Part shown: in pieces, positions 14,386 through 22,866 of the stretch
How the letters are laid out: each line of letters starts with the position of its first letter
How positions within the stretch are numbered: position 1 is the first letter of the stretch
DNA from: Mesorhizobium sp.
Lineage (GTDB): Bacteria > Pseudomonadota > Alphaproteobacteria > Rhizobiales > Rhizobiaceae
Reading direction: 5' to 3'
DNA length: 33,351 nucleotides
Assembly (NCBI RefSeq): GCF_024509055.1
Contig: NZ_JANINM010000321.1
Location: 1-33,351 of the forward strand
Notes under the pieces: generated by a model
The model's input: the letters and a program-made list of their open reading frames with translations, nothing else
Told to the model about the DNA's origin: nothing
The model's database searches: none
Program-made: the position numbers and the translations under genes

Positions 14386-16635
14386 ATGAGACCTCTTTCC
14401 CTGACGGGGCCTTTAGTGCGCATCAGAAGTCAGATCGTCTTCAGCATGATCGGCGCCGCGGTCCTGATTGGGTTCGTCGGAAGCGTCGCGATTTTCGCGC
14501 AGACAGTCGCGACCCGATCGCTCGGCTTGATCGAAGCCGGAAACGTCGCTCGCGGACTGGCCAACACCCTCACTTTCACCGCATCCGACGGCTCGCCTTC
14601 GCTGCTTGATCGGCCCGAAGCGCTGCGTGAGTTTCTGCAGATGCAGCACGATCGCTCGCTCAGGGACTTCGTGATCGTCGATCCGAACAAGATCGTCATC
14701 GCCAACGCCAGCGACGATGCGCACCGCATCGGCTCGCATTTCGATCACGATACCGGCAATGAGGTCGGCCAGACGCTGGCGGACGGCGTCCCGCGGCAGT
14801 TTGTCGATCCCCATGAAGGGGTCTCCGTGCTGACCGTTCCAATAGAGCGTTCCGAGGGCAAGATCGTCGGCGCCGTGCTCCTGGAGTATGATCCGCTGCT
14901 GCGTGCAGCCGAACAGCGCACCAGTGACCTTCTGTGGCTGGTCGGATTGGCCGTCGCAGTCGCCATGCTGGTCGCCGCGGGCTTTGCATGGGTTCTGCTC
15001 AGACGCTTTGGCGCCGGCATGTCACATATGATGAAAGGCATGGAGGCACTGGCGAAGGGCGACGCGACGGCGCGCGTAAGCCACGTGGCCAAGGACGAAT
15101 TCGGGACGTTGGCCGACGGGTTCAACGCCATGGCGGACCAGCTGGCGTCGGCGCGCGCCCATATCGAAGACATCGTCGAGACGGTGGCCGAAGGCATCGT
15201 CGTGCTCGAAAGCGACGGCCGGATCGCCAGCGTCAATCCCTCGGCGGCAATGATGATCGGCCGACGCGCCGACAAGATCGTCGGGCAGCCATGGGATTCG
15301 GTTCTGAAGATGCACGACCATCGGGGCGGGGCCTTCGCGAGCGGCGCGTCTCCGGTAGACATGGCCCTCAGTACTGGTCGCCGGCACCAGGGCGAGGTGC
15401 GCCTGATCAGATCGGACGGTTCTCAGCTGCCCGCCATTGCCAGCTGCAGCCCGCTCAGCAGGTTGGACGGGGGCCTTGTTCTTTCGCTGAACGACATCAG
15501 CGAGCTTCGCCATGCCGAAGGCGTCGTCAACGAGCGCGCCGATCAACTGGCGGCCCTCAACAGCGAGTTGCACGAAAGGTCGGAGACCACCGCCCGCCTG
15601 GTGAAGCTTGGCGAACTGCTCCAGGCCTGCGTGACGTTCCCCGAGGCCTTTTCGGTGGTTGGCGCGGCCATGACTGAGTTCCTCGGCGGGCTGAGCGGAA
15701 CCGTGCATCTGACCAGCGCGTCGCGCAACCTGGTCGAGGAGGTGGTCCATTGGGGCGGGATCAAGTCGAGCATCAACCAGTTTGCGCCGGAAGACTGCTG
15801 GGCGTTGAGACGTGGCCAGGAGCACGTTGCCGGTCCAGGCATGCTTACGCCACGTTGCGCCCACATCACCGAGAATGGCAACAAGGGATATGTCTGCATG
15901 CCTTTGGCGGCGCAGGGCGAAACGCTTGGCATATTGCACCTGTGCGAGCCGAACGCGGCCGAGAGGCCTCAATGGCTGGCTGAAAGGCGGCAGATCCTGC
16001 GAGGCGTCGTCGACACGTTGGCGCTGGCGCTGGCCAATCTGCGCCTGCGCGAAACGCTGCGGCAGCAATCGATCAGGGATCCGAACACTGGCCTCTTCAA
16101 CCGGCGATATCTCGAGGAAACAAGCAGCCGGGAGTTGCGCCGGGTGGAGCGTTCGGGCCAGCCGCTGACGATGATCATGCTCGACGTCGATCATTTCAAG
16201 CAGTTCAACGACACGTTCGGCCACGAGGCTGGCGACCTCGTGCTGAAGCAGGTCGCGGCGACATTGATCGAGCATGCGCGTGACAGCGATATCGTGTCCC
16301 GCTACGGCGGCGAGGAGTTCGCCCTTGTCATGCCGGGATGTTCGATCGACGAGGGTGCCGAGCGGGCCGAGACGCTGCGCCTGGCGATCCGGCAGCTTCA
16401 TCTGGCACATCGAGGCCGCACCCTGGGCACGGTGACTGCTTCATTCGGAGTCGCTGCCTATCCAGAACAGGCGGCCGGCTGGGCAGAGCTCGCCAATGCC
16501 GCCGATCACGCGCTGTACAACGCCAAGGGCGAGGGGCGCGACCGGGTCGTCGTGGCGCGTGCCGGACAACCAGGCGAGCGGCCAGCGATCCAGCTGGTCT
16601 CGACTGCGAGGACCAGCGCCGATGGCCAAGGCTAG
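14386..16635 (+). CDS. Membrane-bound diguanylate cyclase (HAMP-PAS-GAF-GGDEF)
   Basis: A 749-residue inner-membrane signalling protein predicted to make cyclic di-GMP from two GTP. Order: TM helix about 17-40, a periplasmic sensor region about 41-180, TM helix about 183-206, HAMP about 207-255, PAS about 260-375, a GAF-like domain about 405-555 and GGDEF about 565-730. The active site is GGEEF (641-645). The inhibitory I-site RDSD lies at 632-635, exactly five residues before it, so activity should be product-inhibited. The substrate-side motif DVDHFKQFND (600-609) is also intact. There is no EAL domain. The ATG at 14386 has no strong ribosome binding site; a GTG at 14416 is an alternative and would still leave TM1 complete. 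No phosphodiesterase or effector is adjacent. Confidence 0.9.
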   Translation: MRPLSLTGPLVRIRSQIVFSMIGAAVLIGFVGSVAIFAQTVATRSLGLIEAGNVARGLANTLTFTASDGSPSLLDRPEALREFLQMQHDRSLRDFVIVDPNKIVIANASDDAHRIGSHFDHDTGNEVGQTLADGVPRQFVDPHEGVSVLTVPIERSEGKIVGAVLLEYDPLLRAAEQRTSDLLWLVGLAVAVAMLVAAGFAWVLLRRFGAGMSHMMKGMEALAKGDATARVSHVAKDEFGTLADGFNAMADQLASARAHIEDIVETVAEGIVVLESDGRIASVNPSAAMMIGRRADKIVGQPWDSVLKMHDHRGGAFASGASPVDMALSTGRRHQGEVRLIRSDGSQLPAIASCSPLSRLDGGLVLSLNDISELRHAEGVVNERADQLAALNSELHERSETTARLVKLGELLQACVTFPEAFSVVGAAMTEFLGGLSGTVHLTSASRNLVEEVVHWGGIKSSINQFAPEDCWALRRGQEHVAGPGMLTPRCAHITENGNKGYVCMPLAAQGETLGILHLCEPNAAERPQWLAERRQILRGVVDTLALALANLRLRETLRQQSIRDPNTGLFNRRYLEETSSRELRRVERSGQPLTMIMLDVDHFKQFNDTFGHEAGDLVLKQVAATLIEHARDSDIVSRYGGEEFALVMPGCSIDEGAERAETLRLAIRQLHLAHRGRTLGTVTASFGVAAYPEQAAGWAELANAADHALYNAKGEGRDRVVVARAGQPGERPAIQLVSTARTSADGQG

Positions 16636-16791
16636 CGCTTTCGGCTGCTCCGATCCTTGATTGCTTCAGGGCGCACTCGGCCAACCTATGGGGCCATTCA
16701 TCCTGACATGAATACGCGGGCGGCCGTGTTACGGTGCCGGTGAGATACAAGCACCGTTCTTGCATGCCATCAAATCGAGGGAGAAGTTACC

Positions 16792-17178
16792 ACGTCCAGG
16801 ATCCATCGCCGCGCCTTGCTCCTCCAGTCCGGCGGCGCCGTCTTCGCCTCGACTGTTGCGGTTACAGGCTTCGCTGCGGAGCCACCGCACAGTGACCGAG
16901 AACCGCTCGACAAACTGAGATCATTGATCGAGGCGCATATGGCCGCATACGCGGCGTTCGGCGAGACCGTCCAGGACGCGGGCGGCAGCAGGCGCGACTC
17001 CGACAGGGCCAGCCGGGAGGAGGAAGCGGCATTGCTGGCTATCTGCGCCTATCCCGCCGTCACGGAAGGTGATCGCCTGGCCAAGGCCCGCTATCTTTTA
17101 AAGGTCGAGGCACGCGGCGAACTCGACCTGCCAGAGCACATGCAGGCTCTTCTTCGCTCGACGATGTGGAAGGGATGA
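16792..17178 (+). CDS. Small secreted protein with Tat-type leader, apparent ACG start
   Basis: A protein of about 128 residues exported through a likely twin-arginine signal: from the proposed start, (T/M)SRIHRRALLLQSGGAVFA, with Arg-Arg at 6-7, a hydrophobic stretch and a possible cleavage site after GFAA (about residue 30). The mature part (PLDKLRSLIEAHMAAYAAFG, then a charged EEE region and LLKVEARGELDLPEHMQALL) is helical and of unknown function. The frame has no ATG or GTG. The ACG at 16792 sits 8 bases after GGGAG (within GAGGGAGAAG, 16777-16786), the only good ribosome binding site. The alternative, a TTG at 16816, has no such site and would cut away the twin arginines. A recent ATG-to-ACG change or a rare ACG start are both possible. 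Confidence 0.6.
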   Translation, partial: TSRIHRRALLLQSGGAVFASTVAVTGFAAEPPHSDREPLDKLRSLIEAHMAAYAAFGETVQDAGGSRRDSDRASREEEAALLAICAYPAVTEGDRLAKARYLLKVEARGELDLPEHMQALLRSTMWKG

Positions 17179-17509
17179 GGCCGACCGCCCTGTAACCAGT
17201 CAGTCTTCAGCAAATCGCGCTGATCTCGCCGGCTGACGCCTTGGGTGGTTTTCATCTGTGTCGGGTCCGGATCGCCAAAAAGTCCGGACTTTCTTGGCCG
17301 AGATATCAAGCCCGTATTCCAGGCAGTCAGAAATGCGCTCGATCGCTATTGCGCGGTGTATGCCATCGAAGCCAACGCCAGTTCAGGCAGTGATGCGATA
17401 TAGCAACACATATTTGTAGACGCCTGCCACATCGATATTCTTACTTTCGTCGACCAATATAGCGGGCTAAGCGAGCGGCGCAAATAGCAGTGCATTTTGG
17501 AGGCTTGGT
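17179..17509. other. Gene-free stretch upstream of the outer-membrane protein
   Basis: These 331 bp hold no supportable gene. They contain the 14-bp perfect palindrome AAAGTCCGGACTTT at 17279-17292 and, at the right end, the ribosome binding site GGAGG (17499-17503) of the outer-membrane protein gene. The promoter of that gene presumably lies in the less GC-rich part, about 17395-17480. Confidence 0.45.
17279..17292. promoter_or_regulatory. 14-bp perfect palindrome
   Basis: AAAGTCCGGACTTT is fully self-complementary. It lies about 220 bp upstream of the outer-membrane protein start and about 100 bp past the stop of the Tat-signal gene. It may be a protein-binding site; with no loop it is a poor RNA hairpin. 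Confidence 0.35.
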
Positions 17510-18175
17510 ATGAAATCGATTCTTCTCGCAGCGGTCGCCCTCGCGGCGCTGAACTCTGGCGCAATGGCTGCCGACGCGGTGGTGGAATTGCCGGTGGCGT
17601 CGACCTTTAACTGGTCGGGCGCATATGTCGGCGTCAATGCGGGTGGCGGCTTCGGCCGCTCCAAGCTCTCCTTCGAGGCGCCAGTCGGTTCGGGAGAGAT
17701 CGCCAATTTCAGGATGAACGGTTTTCTGGGCGGCGTGCAGGCCGGCTACAACTGGCAGTCCGGCGACGTTGTCTACGGCGTGGAAGCAGACTTCCAGGGC
17801 TCCTCGATAAAGGGTGACATCTCGCTGCCTGGCGGTGGTCCGGTGCTTGGCACCACCAAGATTGATTGGTTTGGCACAGTGCGGGCGCGCATTGGCTACA
17901 CGCCTGTCGATCGCTTCCTCGTCTATGGCACGGGCGGCCTCGCCTATGGTCACATCAAGGCCGATTTCGGTCCCGTCGACGCGTCGAAAACAAAGGCCGG
18001 TTGGACCCTCGGCGCGGGCGTGGAATATGCTCTCAACGACAAGTGGACTTTCAGGACGGAATATCTCTACACGGATCTTGGCAAGGCCACGCTTTTCGAC
18101 GTGGGTCCTGGCGCCAGCCTGGTGAGCAAGAATAACTTTCACACCGTCCGCATCGGCCTGAACTACAAGTTCTGA
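17510..18175 (+). CDS. Outer-membrane beta-barrel protein (Omp25/Omp31 type)
   Basis: A 221-residue outer-membrane protein with an N-terminal signal peptide (MKSILLAAVALAALNSGAMA, cleaved near residue 20) and an eight-stranded barrel pattern of alternating hydrophobic residues. Recognisable family segments are FNWSGAYVGVNAGGGFG (about 33-49), GGVQAGYNWQSGDVVYGVEAD (about 74-94, mid-barrel), ARIGYTPVDRFLVYGTGGLAYG (about 127-148), WTLGAGVEYALNDKWTFRTEY (about 165-185) and the C-terminal VRIGLNYKF, whose final Phe is the usual barrel-assembly signal. It has a perfect GGAGG site before the ATG and a strong terminator 30 bp after the stop, so it is a single-gene unit and probably well expressed. 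Related proteins in Brucella and rhizobia are abundant surface proteins; a specific transport role is not shown. Confidence 0.92.
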   Translation: MKSILLAAVALAALNSGAMAADAVVELPVASTFNWSGAYVGVNAGGGFGRSKLSFEAPVGSGEIANFRMNGFLGGVQAGYNWQSGDVVYGVEADFQGSSIKGDISLPGGGPVLGTTKIDWFGTVRARIGYTPVDRFLVYGTGGLAYGHIKADFGPVDASKTKAGWTLGAGVEYALNDKWTFRTEYLYTDLGKATLFDVGPGASLVSKNNFHTVRIGLNYKF

Positions 18176-18204
18176 CCGCCTGTTTTCGGATTGTTATGAA
18201 TCCT

Positions 18205-18234
18205 GGCCCCGGCTCGTCCGGGGCCTTTTTATTT
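18205..18234 (+). terminator. Rho-independent terminator of the outer-membrane protein gene
   Basis: GGCCCCGG (18205-18212) and CCGGGGCC (18218-18225) form a perfect 8-bp stem with a 5-nt loop followed by TTTTTATTT. It lies 30 bp past the stop codon at 18175. The stem sequence is identical to that of the minus-strand terminator at 10871-10900. Confidence 0.9.
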
Positions 18235-18369
18235 GGCTGGCCGCCGCCCGATCCGTGCCCTAATTCCACCGCGGATACGATCGCGAGGCGACACAAATGC
18301 CCGCAAGCATGTCCGTTCCGTAGGCGATTTGTATCCACATTTCAGCATGTTCGAAATCTTATTTCTCGG

Positions 18370-18390
18370 TTAAGTCTACAGATTAAGTAG
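18370..18390 (+). promoter_or_regulatory. Possible LysR-type (CysB/Cbl-like) site before tauA
   Basis: CTAC-N7-GTAG (18376-18390) contains a T-N11-A spacing typical of LysR-type regulators and overlaps two direct TTAAGT repeats (18370-18375 and 18383-18388). It lies about 70 bp before the tauA start, where a promoter is expected. In enterobacteria, taurine and sulfonate genes are controlled by the LysR proteins CysB and Cbl; no such gene is adjacent here, so the assignment is inference. Confidence 0.35.
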
Positions 18391-18458
18391 GCTTTGATCC
18401 AAGGTGCGGCGCGGTCGAGGGATCGCGGGACCGTTCACCGGGGAAAGGATCAAAGAGC

Positions 18459-19472
18459 ATGCGTAAGCTTATCTCCGCCCTTGCCGGGCTAGCCTTCGCC
18501 GCCTTCTCGGTTGCCGCGCACGCGGCGGACGACAAGAAGGTGGTCATCGCCTATCAGACGGGCGCGGTGCCGTATTTCGTCGGCATCGCCAACGGCGATT
18601 TCGCCAAGAAGACGGGTTGGAAGATCGAGTTCCGGCGCTTCGACTCCGGTGCCGACATCTTTGCGGCCATCGCCTCGGGCGATGTCCAGATCGGCGACGT
18701 CGGATCGAGCCCCTATGCCGCCGCCGTCAGCCGCGGCCTCGACGTCAAGGGGTTCTATATCACGTCGATCGCCGGCGACGGCGAAGCGCTTGTCGTTCGG
18801 CCCGACATCAAGACGCCGGCGGATCTCAAGGGCAAGAAGCTTGCGGCGGCGCCGGTTTCGACCGACCACTATCAGCTTCTCGCGGTGCTGAAGCAGGAAG
18901 GCATCTCCCCCAAGGATGCCCAGGTCATAGCGATCCCGCAGCCTGAGATTGTCGCGGCGTGGAAGCGCGGCGACATCGACGGAGCGTTCGTGTGGGATCC
19001 CGCGCTCGCCGAATTGAAGAAGAACGGCAAGGTGCTGCTCACCGCGGGGCAAGTGGCCGAGCGCGGCGCTCCTACCTTCGGCGCCCTGGTGGCAACCGGG
19101 GAGTTCGCCAAGGCGCATCCCGAGTTCGTCGCTCAGTATGCTCATCTGGTCGACGGCTATTTCACCTCCTATGCCAACGACAAGGCGGCCTGGGGGCCGG
19201 ATTCCGAGAACGCCAGGCTGATCGCCAGGCTGCAGGGCGGCACGCCGGCGGAAAATGCCGACCAGCTCAAGGCCGCGGACGGCGTGCCGTCGCTTGACGA
19301 GCAGGCTTCCGACAAGTGGCTCGGCGGTGGCGACAAGGGCGGCGTGGCGAAGATCCTCAAGGACACCGCGGCCTTCCTCAAGGACCAGAAGAAGATCACG
19401 GCCATCAAGGACAGCTACGCCGCGTTCGTCGATCCGCAATACGCGCAATCGGCAAAGACGTTGTCCAACTGA
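18459..19472 (+). CDS. tauA: Taurine/sulfonate ABC transporter, periplasmic binding protein
   Basis: A 337-residue periplasmic solute-binding protein with a Sec signal peptide (MRKLISALAGLAFAAFSVAAHA, about 22 residues). It matches TauA closely in pattern: VVIAYQTGAVPYFVGIANGDFAKK-type start of the mature chain, FRRFDSGADIFAAIASGDVQ (about 53-72), IGDVGSSPYAAA (about 73-84), EALVVRPDIKTPADLKGKKL (about 107-126) and WKRGDIDGAFVWDPAL (about 168-183). The FDSGA and GSSP segments are shared with E. coli TauA. It is the first gene of tauA-tauB-tauC-ssuD, all on the plus strand; GGGGAAAGGATC precedes the ATG. The ligand may be taurine or another alkanesulfonate, because the monooxygenase at the end of the operon is SsuD-like rather than TauD-like. 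Confidence 0.9.
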   Translation: MRKLISALAGLAFAAFSVAAHAADDKKVVIAYQTGAVPYFVGIANGDFAKKTGWKIEFRRFDSGADIFAAIASGDVQIGDVGSSPYAAAVSRGLDVKGFYITSIAGDGEALVVRPDIKTPADLKGKKLAAAPVSTDHYQLLAVLKQEGISPKDAQVIAIPQPEIVAAWKRGDIDGAFVWDPALAELKKNGKVLLTAGQVAERGAPTFGALVATGEFAKAHPEFVAQYAHLVDGYFTSYANDKAAWGPDSENARLIARLQGGTPAENADQLKAADGVPSLDEQASDKWLGGGDKGGVAKILKDTAAFLKDQKKITAIKDSYAAFVDPQYAQSAKTLSN

Positions 19473-19538
19473 TCTGCCTCCCAAGGCGACAGGGGCGGGC
19501 GGTCGTGAGCGGCCCGTCCCTTCAATCCGGAGTACGCC

Positions 19539-20333
19539 ATGCTTCAGGTTCGTGATGCCAGCGTCGTCTTTCCGACATCCGACGGCCAGAGCGTCCATGC
19601 GCTCGACCGGGTGTCGCTGGAAATGCCGCCCGATTCGATCGTGGTCGCCGTCGGCGCCTCGGGGTGCGGGAAGTCCACGCTGCTCAACGCAATCGCGGGC
19701 TTCCTGCCGCTCACCGGAGGATCGATCCGGCTCGACGGCGCGCCGATAGCCGGCCCCGGCGGCGACCGTGGCGTCGTGTTCCAGAAGGACACGCTGCTGC
19801 CCTGGGCGAGTGTTCTCGACAATGTCGCGCTCGGCCTCAAATACAAGGGCGTGCCCGGGCGGGAGCGGCGGCAACGCGCGCGCGAGCTTCTGCGGCTGGT
19901 CGGACTTTCGGATTTCGAGGGCAAGCCGCCCTACGAGTTGTCGGGTGGCATGCGCCAGCGTGTAGGCATAGCCAGGGCGCTCGCGACCGATCCCAAGATA
20001 TTGCTCATGGATGAGCCTTTCGGCGCGCTCGACAGCCTGACGCGCGAGACCATGCAGCAATTGCTGGCCTCGATCTGGGCGCAGACGGGGAAGCAGGTCC
20101 TCTTCATCACGCATTCGATCGAGGAGGCCCTGCTGCTCGGCACCACGATCGTGGTGATGTCGCCGCGCCCGGGACGCATCGTCGCGCGCTTCGACGTCGA
20201 TTTCGTGCGCGACTTCGCCCGGACCGGCGAGATCGGGCCGATAGTCTCGGATCGCCGTTTCGTCGAACTGCGCGAGGAAATCCGCGCGCTGATCCACACT
20301 TCACCCGCAGCCGAACACGGGAGGTTGCAATGA
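19539..20333 (+). CDS. tauB: Taurine/sulfonate ABC transporter, ATP-binding protein
   Basis: A 264-residue ABC ATPase that powers the sulfonate importer from the cytoplasmic side. Walker A is GASGCGKST (39-47), the Q-loop glutamine is Gln82 ([11 protein letters not shown]), the ABC signature is LSGGMRQR (134-141), Walker B is [11 protein letters not shown] (155-165), followed by the H-loop ([10 protein letters not shown]). The short core length with no regulatory C-terminal domain fits the nitrate/sulfonate/taurine class. The gene starts 66 bp after tauA (GGAG upstream of the ATG), and its last four bases, ATGA, overlap the start of tauC, implying translational coupling. Confidence 0.92.
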   Translation: MLQVRDASVVFPTSDGQSVHALDRVSLEMPPDSIVVAVGASGCGKSTLLNAIAGFLPLTGGSIRLDGAPIAGPGGDRGVVFQKDTLLPWASVLDNVALGLKYKGVPGRERRQRARELLRLVGLSDFEGKPPYELSGGMRQRVGIARALATDPKILLMDEPFGALDSLTRETMQQLLASIWAQTGKQVLFITHSIEEALLLGTTIVVMSPRPGRIVARFDVDFVRDFARTGEIGPIVSDRRFVELREEIRALIHTSPAAEHGRLQ

Positions 20334-21175
20334 CCATCACAACGGATGCTCCAATCGAACTTGCCCCAGCGATCAGGAGCCAGCCCAGGCCGCGGCGTGC
20401 CAAGCCCGTCGCCGAAGGCACCGTGGCAATCAGCGTGGCGACGCTGGCCGCGCTTGTCGGACTATGGTTTGCCGCCAGCCATTTCGGCTGGGCTTCGCCC
20501 TTGTTCCTGCCGTCGCCCGAAGAGGTCGCCGTCCAGTTCCAGGCGGTCGCGCAGGACGGCTACGCCGAAGGCACGCTGCTCACCCATCTGTCGTCCAGCG
20601 TGTGGCGCATAGGGATAGCGCTCGCCATCGCCATCGTCGTCGGCATTCCGCTTGGCCTGTCGATGGGGCTGAACCGATGGATGCGTGGCGTCTTCTCCGT
20701 GCCCATCGATATCTATTGGGGGCTGCCGCCGCTCGCCTATCTGCCGCTGCTGATCATCTGGCTCGGCATTGGCGAGACATCGAAGGTCCTGCTGCTTACC
20801 CTTGCGACCTTTGCCCCCATCTGCTTCTCGGCGCAGGCGGGCGTGCGCTCCGTGCCGGCCGAGCGCATCAATGCGGCGCTCTCGCTCGGCGCCAACCGCC
20901 TGCAGATATTCACCAGCATCATCCTGCCTTCGGCATTGCCCGAGATATTGACGGGCATCCGCATCGCGATCGGCGCCGGCCTATCCACGCTGGTCGCCGC
21001 TGAGCTGATCGCCGCGCGATCCGGTGTCGGCTACATGATCATGTCGGCCGCCAACTTCCTCGCGACCGACGTTGTCTTCGTCGGCCTGATCGTCATTGCC
21101 CTGCTGGCTTTCGCGCTTTCGAGCGCGATGCGCTGGCTGGAGCGCCGCCTTGTGCCCTGGAAGGGCAAGATCTGA
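20330..21175 (+). CDS. tauC: Taurine/sulfonate ABC transporter, permease
   Basis: A 281-residue inner-membrane permease of the BPD_transp_1 type with about six helices. The EAA-type loop that docks on the ATPase is visible near residues 170-195 ([18 protein letters not shown], then [16 protein letters not shown]). [21 protein letters not shown] (about 130-150) and [27 protein letters not shown] (about 221-247) match E. coli TauC almost residue by residue. It overlaps tauB by four bases and is followed after 33 bp by ssuD. Confidence 0.92.
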   Translation: MTITTDAPIELAPAIRSQPRPRRAKPVAEGTVAISVATLAALVGLWFAASHFGWASPLFLPSPEEVAVQFQAVAQDGYAEGTLLTHLSSSVWRIGIALAIAIVVGIPLGLSMGLNRWMRGVFSVPIDIYWGLPPLAYLPLLIIWLGIGETSKVLLLTLATFAPICFSAQAGVRSVPAERINAALSLGANRLQIFTSIILPSALPEILTGIRIAIGAGLSTLVAAELIAARSGVGYMIMSAANFLATDVVFVGLIVIALLAFALSSAMRWLERRLVPWKGKI

Positions 21176-21208
21176 AACCCCTTTGTCGCTGTCTGCCGGA
21201 GTTTAATC

Positions 21209-22366
21209 ATGTCGGTTCTCGATCGTCCTCTCGACGTTTATTGGTATCTGCCTACGCATGGCGATGGTCCGTATCTCGGCACCGAAGAGCGCCATCGTCC
21301 GGCATCGTTCGGCTATCTGCGCGATATCGCGCAGGCCGCCGATCGCCTCGGGTTCAAGGGCGTGCTGCTGCCGACCGGAACGCGCTGCGAGGACGCCTGG
21401 ATCGTGGCGTCGGCTTTGATCGCGCAGACGGAGAAGCTGCGCTTCCTCGTGGCCCTTCGTCCGGGCAGCGGAACGCCCGCGCTGTTTGCCCGCCACGCTG
21501 CGACCCTCGATCGCATCTCGGGCGGTCGCATCCTGCTCAACGTCGTCACCGGCGCCGATCCCGCCGACCTTGCCGGAGACGGTAACAAGCTCTCGCATGA
21601 CGAGCGCTATGCGCAGACCGACGAGTTCCTGACCATCTGGCGGCGCATCCTGTCCGGCGAGCCGGCGGATTTCGAGGGCAGGTATCTGTCCGCCCACGGC
21701 ACGGACATCTCTTTCCCGCCCCTCCAGCGACCCTATCCGCCACTGTGGTTCGGCGGTTCCTCCGAAGCCGGCATCGATGTCGCGGCCAGGCATGTCGACG
21801 TGTATCTGAGCTGGGGCGAGCCGGTCGATCAGGTCAAGGAGAAGTTCGATCGTGTCAGGGCGCGCGCGGCGGCCCAGGGCCGCAAGATCCGCTTCGGGTT
21901 GCGCATAAACCTGATCGTGCGCGAGACGGAGGAAGAGGCCTGGGCGGCGGCGGACCGTCTTATCAGCCGCGTGACGGACGATGTGGTCGCCGAGGCCCAG
22001 CATCAGTTCACAAAGGTTTCGGAATCCGTCGGCCAGAAGCGCATCTCCGCGCTGCACCAGGGCCGCCGGGACAAGCTGGTGATCGGACCGAATCTTTGGG
22101 CGGGACTAGGCCTGGTCCGCGGCGGAGCGGGCACCGCGCTTGTCGGCAGCCCGGAAAATGTCGCGGCGCGCATCCGCGAATATCAGGAGATCGGTGTCGA
22201 GACGGTGATCGCGTCGGCCTACCCGCATCTTGAGGAAGCCTTCAACGTCGCCGAGCTTCTGTTCCCACGCCTTGGGTTGCAAAGCGAGCCGCCGCTCAGG
22301 GAAAGAGGCTGGGACCTCGAATTCGGCCGCGCCGCGGCGCCTCGCGTCAGGGAGGCGGCGTCCTAG
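21209..22366 (+). CDS. ssuD: FMNH2-dependent alkanesulfonate monooxygenase
   Basis: A 385-residue cytoplasmic bacterial-luciferase-family flavin enzyme that releases sulfite from alkanesulfonates using FMNH2 and oxygen. It follows E. coli SsuD (381 residues) throughout: [14 protein letters not shown] (13-26), [18 protein letters not shown] (about 37-54), CEDAWIVA (about 57-64), FLVALRPGS (about 76-84), LNVVTGADP (about 112-120), WFGGSSEAG (about 180-188), YLSWGEP (about 199-205) and [20 protein letters not shown] (about 294-313). The conserved Cys near the substrate pocket is present (Cys57 region). It is the last gene of the tau-type operon. The partner flavin reductase SsuE is absent nearby, so FMNH2 must come from a reductase encoded elsewhere. 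No TauD dioxygenase is present. Confidence 0.92.
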   Translation: MSVLDRPLDVYWYLPTHGDGPYLGTEERHRPASFGYLRDIAQAADRLGFKGVLLPTGTRCEDAWIVASALIAQTEKLRFLVALRPGSGTPALFARHAATLDRISGGRILLNVVTGADPADLAGDGNKLSHDERYAQTDEFLTIWRRILSGEPADFEGRYLSAHGTDISFPPLQRPYPPLWFGGSSEAGIDVAARHVDVYLSWGEPVDQVKEKFDRVRARAAAQGRKIRFGLRINLIVRETEEEAWAAADRLISRVTDDVVAEAQHQFTKVSESVGQKRISALHQGRRDKLVIGPNLWAGLGLVRGGAGTALVGSPENVAARIREYQEIGVETVIASAYPHLEEAFNVAELLFPRLGLQSEPPLRERGWDLEFGRAAAPRVREAAS

Positions 22367-22623
22367 ATCAGGAAACCGCTGCAGGCCGCCCCTGTGGATA
22401 GTAACCGGCCATTCACCATGTCCCGGCCTTCGCGTTGTGGACGGACGGCCGACTCGGCGAAATGAAGGTGCCTGCACACAGGCGCCCCGAAGCCCCGCGA
22501 CCGACGTTTTCATGTGCCCTGTGAGACGCGCCCGCAAGGACGCGTTCTTCAAGTATACGTCGGTCGCCGCTTCGGCGGCGAAGTTCCCGGAATTCTTCGC
22601 CTTCGCTCAGCGATCGGCGGCGC

Positions 22624-22866
22624 TCAGCCGAGCATGCCGGCGGCTTTGGCCGCCCTGCGCAGTGTCTTGCGCGCTTCAACGGGGCTTCTCAGGCCGTCGA
22701 GCGCGTCGCGACAGACGCGGCTGGCCGAACGCCATGCGCGGTCGCGCGCCCGTCTCGGCCAACGGTGGTCGAGGCATTCGACAGCCTCGAAGCAGCTCGA
22801 CACTTTACGTCTTTCGTTTGGCTGGAAATCGATCACGACCGGTTCGGAAAACCAGACATCGTTCAT
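22624..22866 (-). CDS. DUF982 protein (copy 1)
   Basis: An 80-residue protein of the rhizobial DUF982 family: WFSEPVVIDF at the start, then EAVECLDHRWPRRARDRAW (about 28-46), CRDALDGLRSPVEARKTLRRA at about 52-72, and AAKAAGMLG at the end. Function is unknown; the family consists of small one-domain proteins found in many copies in rhizobia. The ATG at 22866 is backed by GGAGGAAGTG directly before it. A second DUF982 gene lies 302 bp to the right on the same strand. A near-match to an EcfG stress promoter (GGAAC-N16-GGTT, minus strand) lies at 22969-22993. Confidence 0.8.
   Translation of the reverse strand: MNDVWFSEPVVIDFQPNERRKVSSCFEAVECLDHRWPRRARDRAWRSASRVCRDALDGLRSPVEARKTLRRAAKAAGMLG

Noticed and set aside
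18489..20297. Minus-strand open frame of about 600 codons through tauA and tauB
   Set aside because: Antisense to clear transporter genes and of low-complexity Arg/Asp/Leu composition; a shadow frame.
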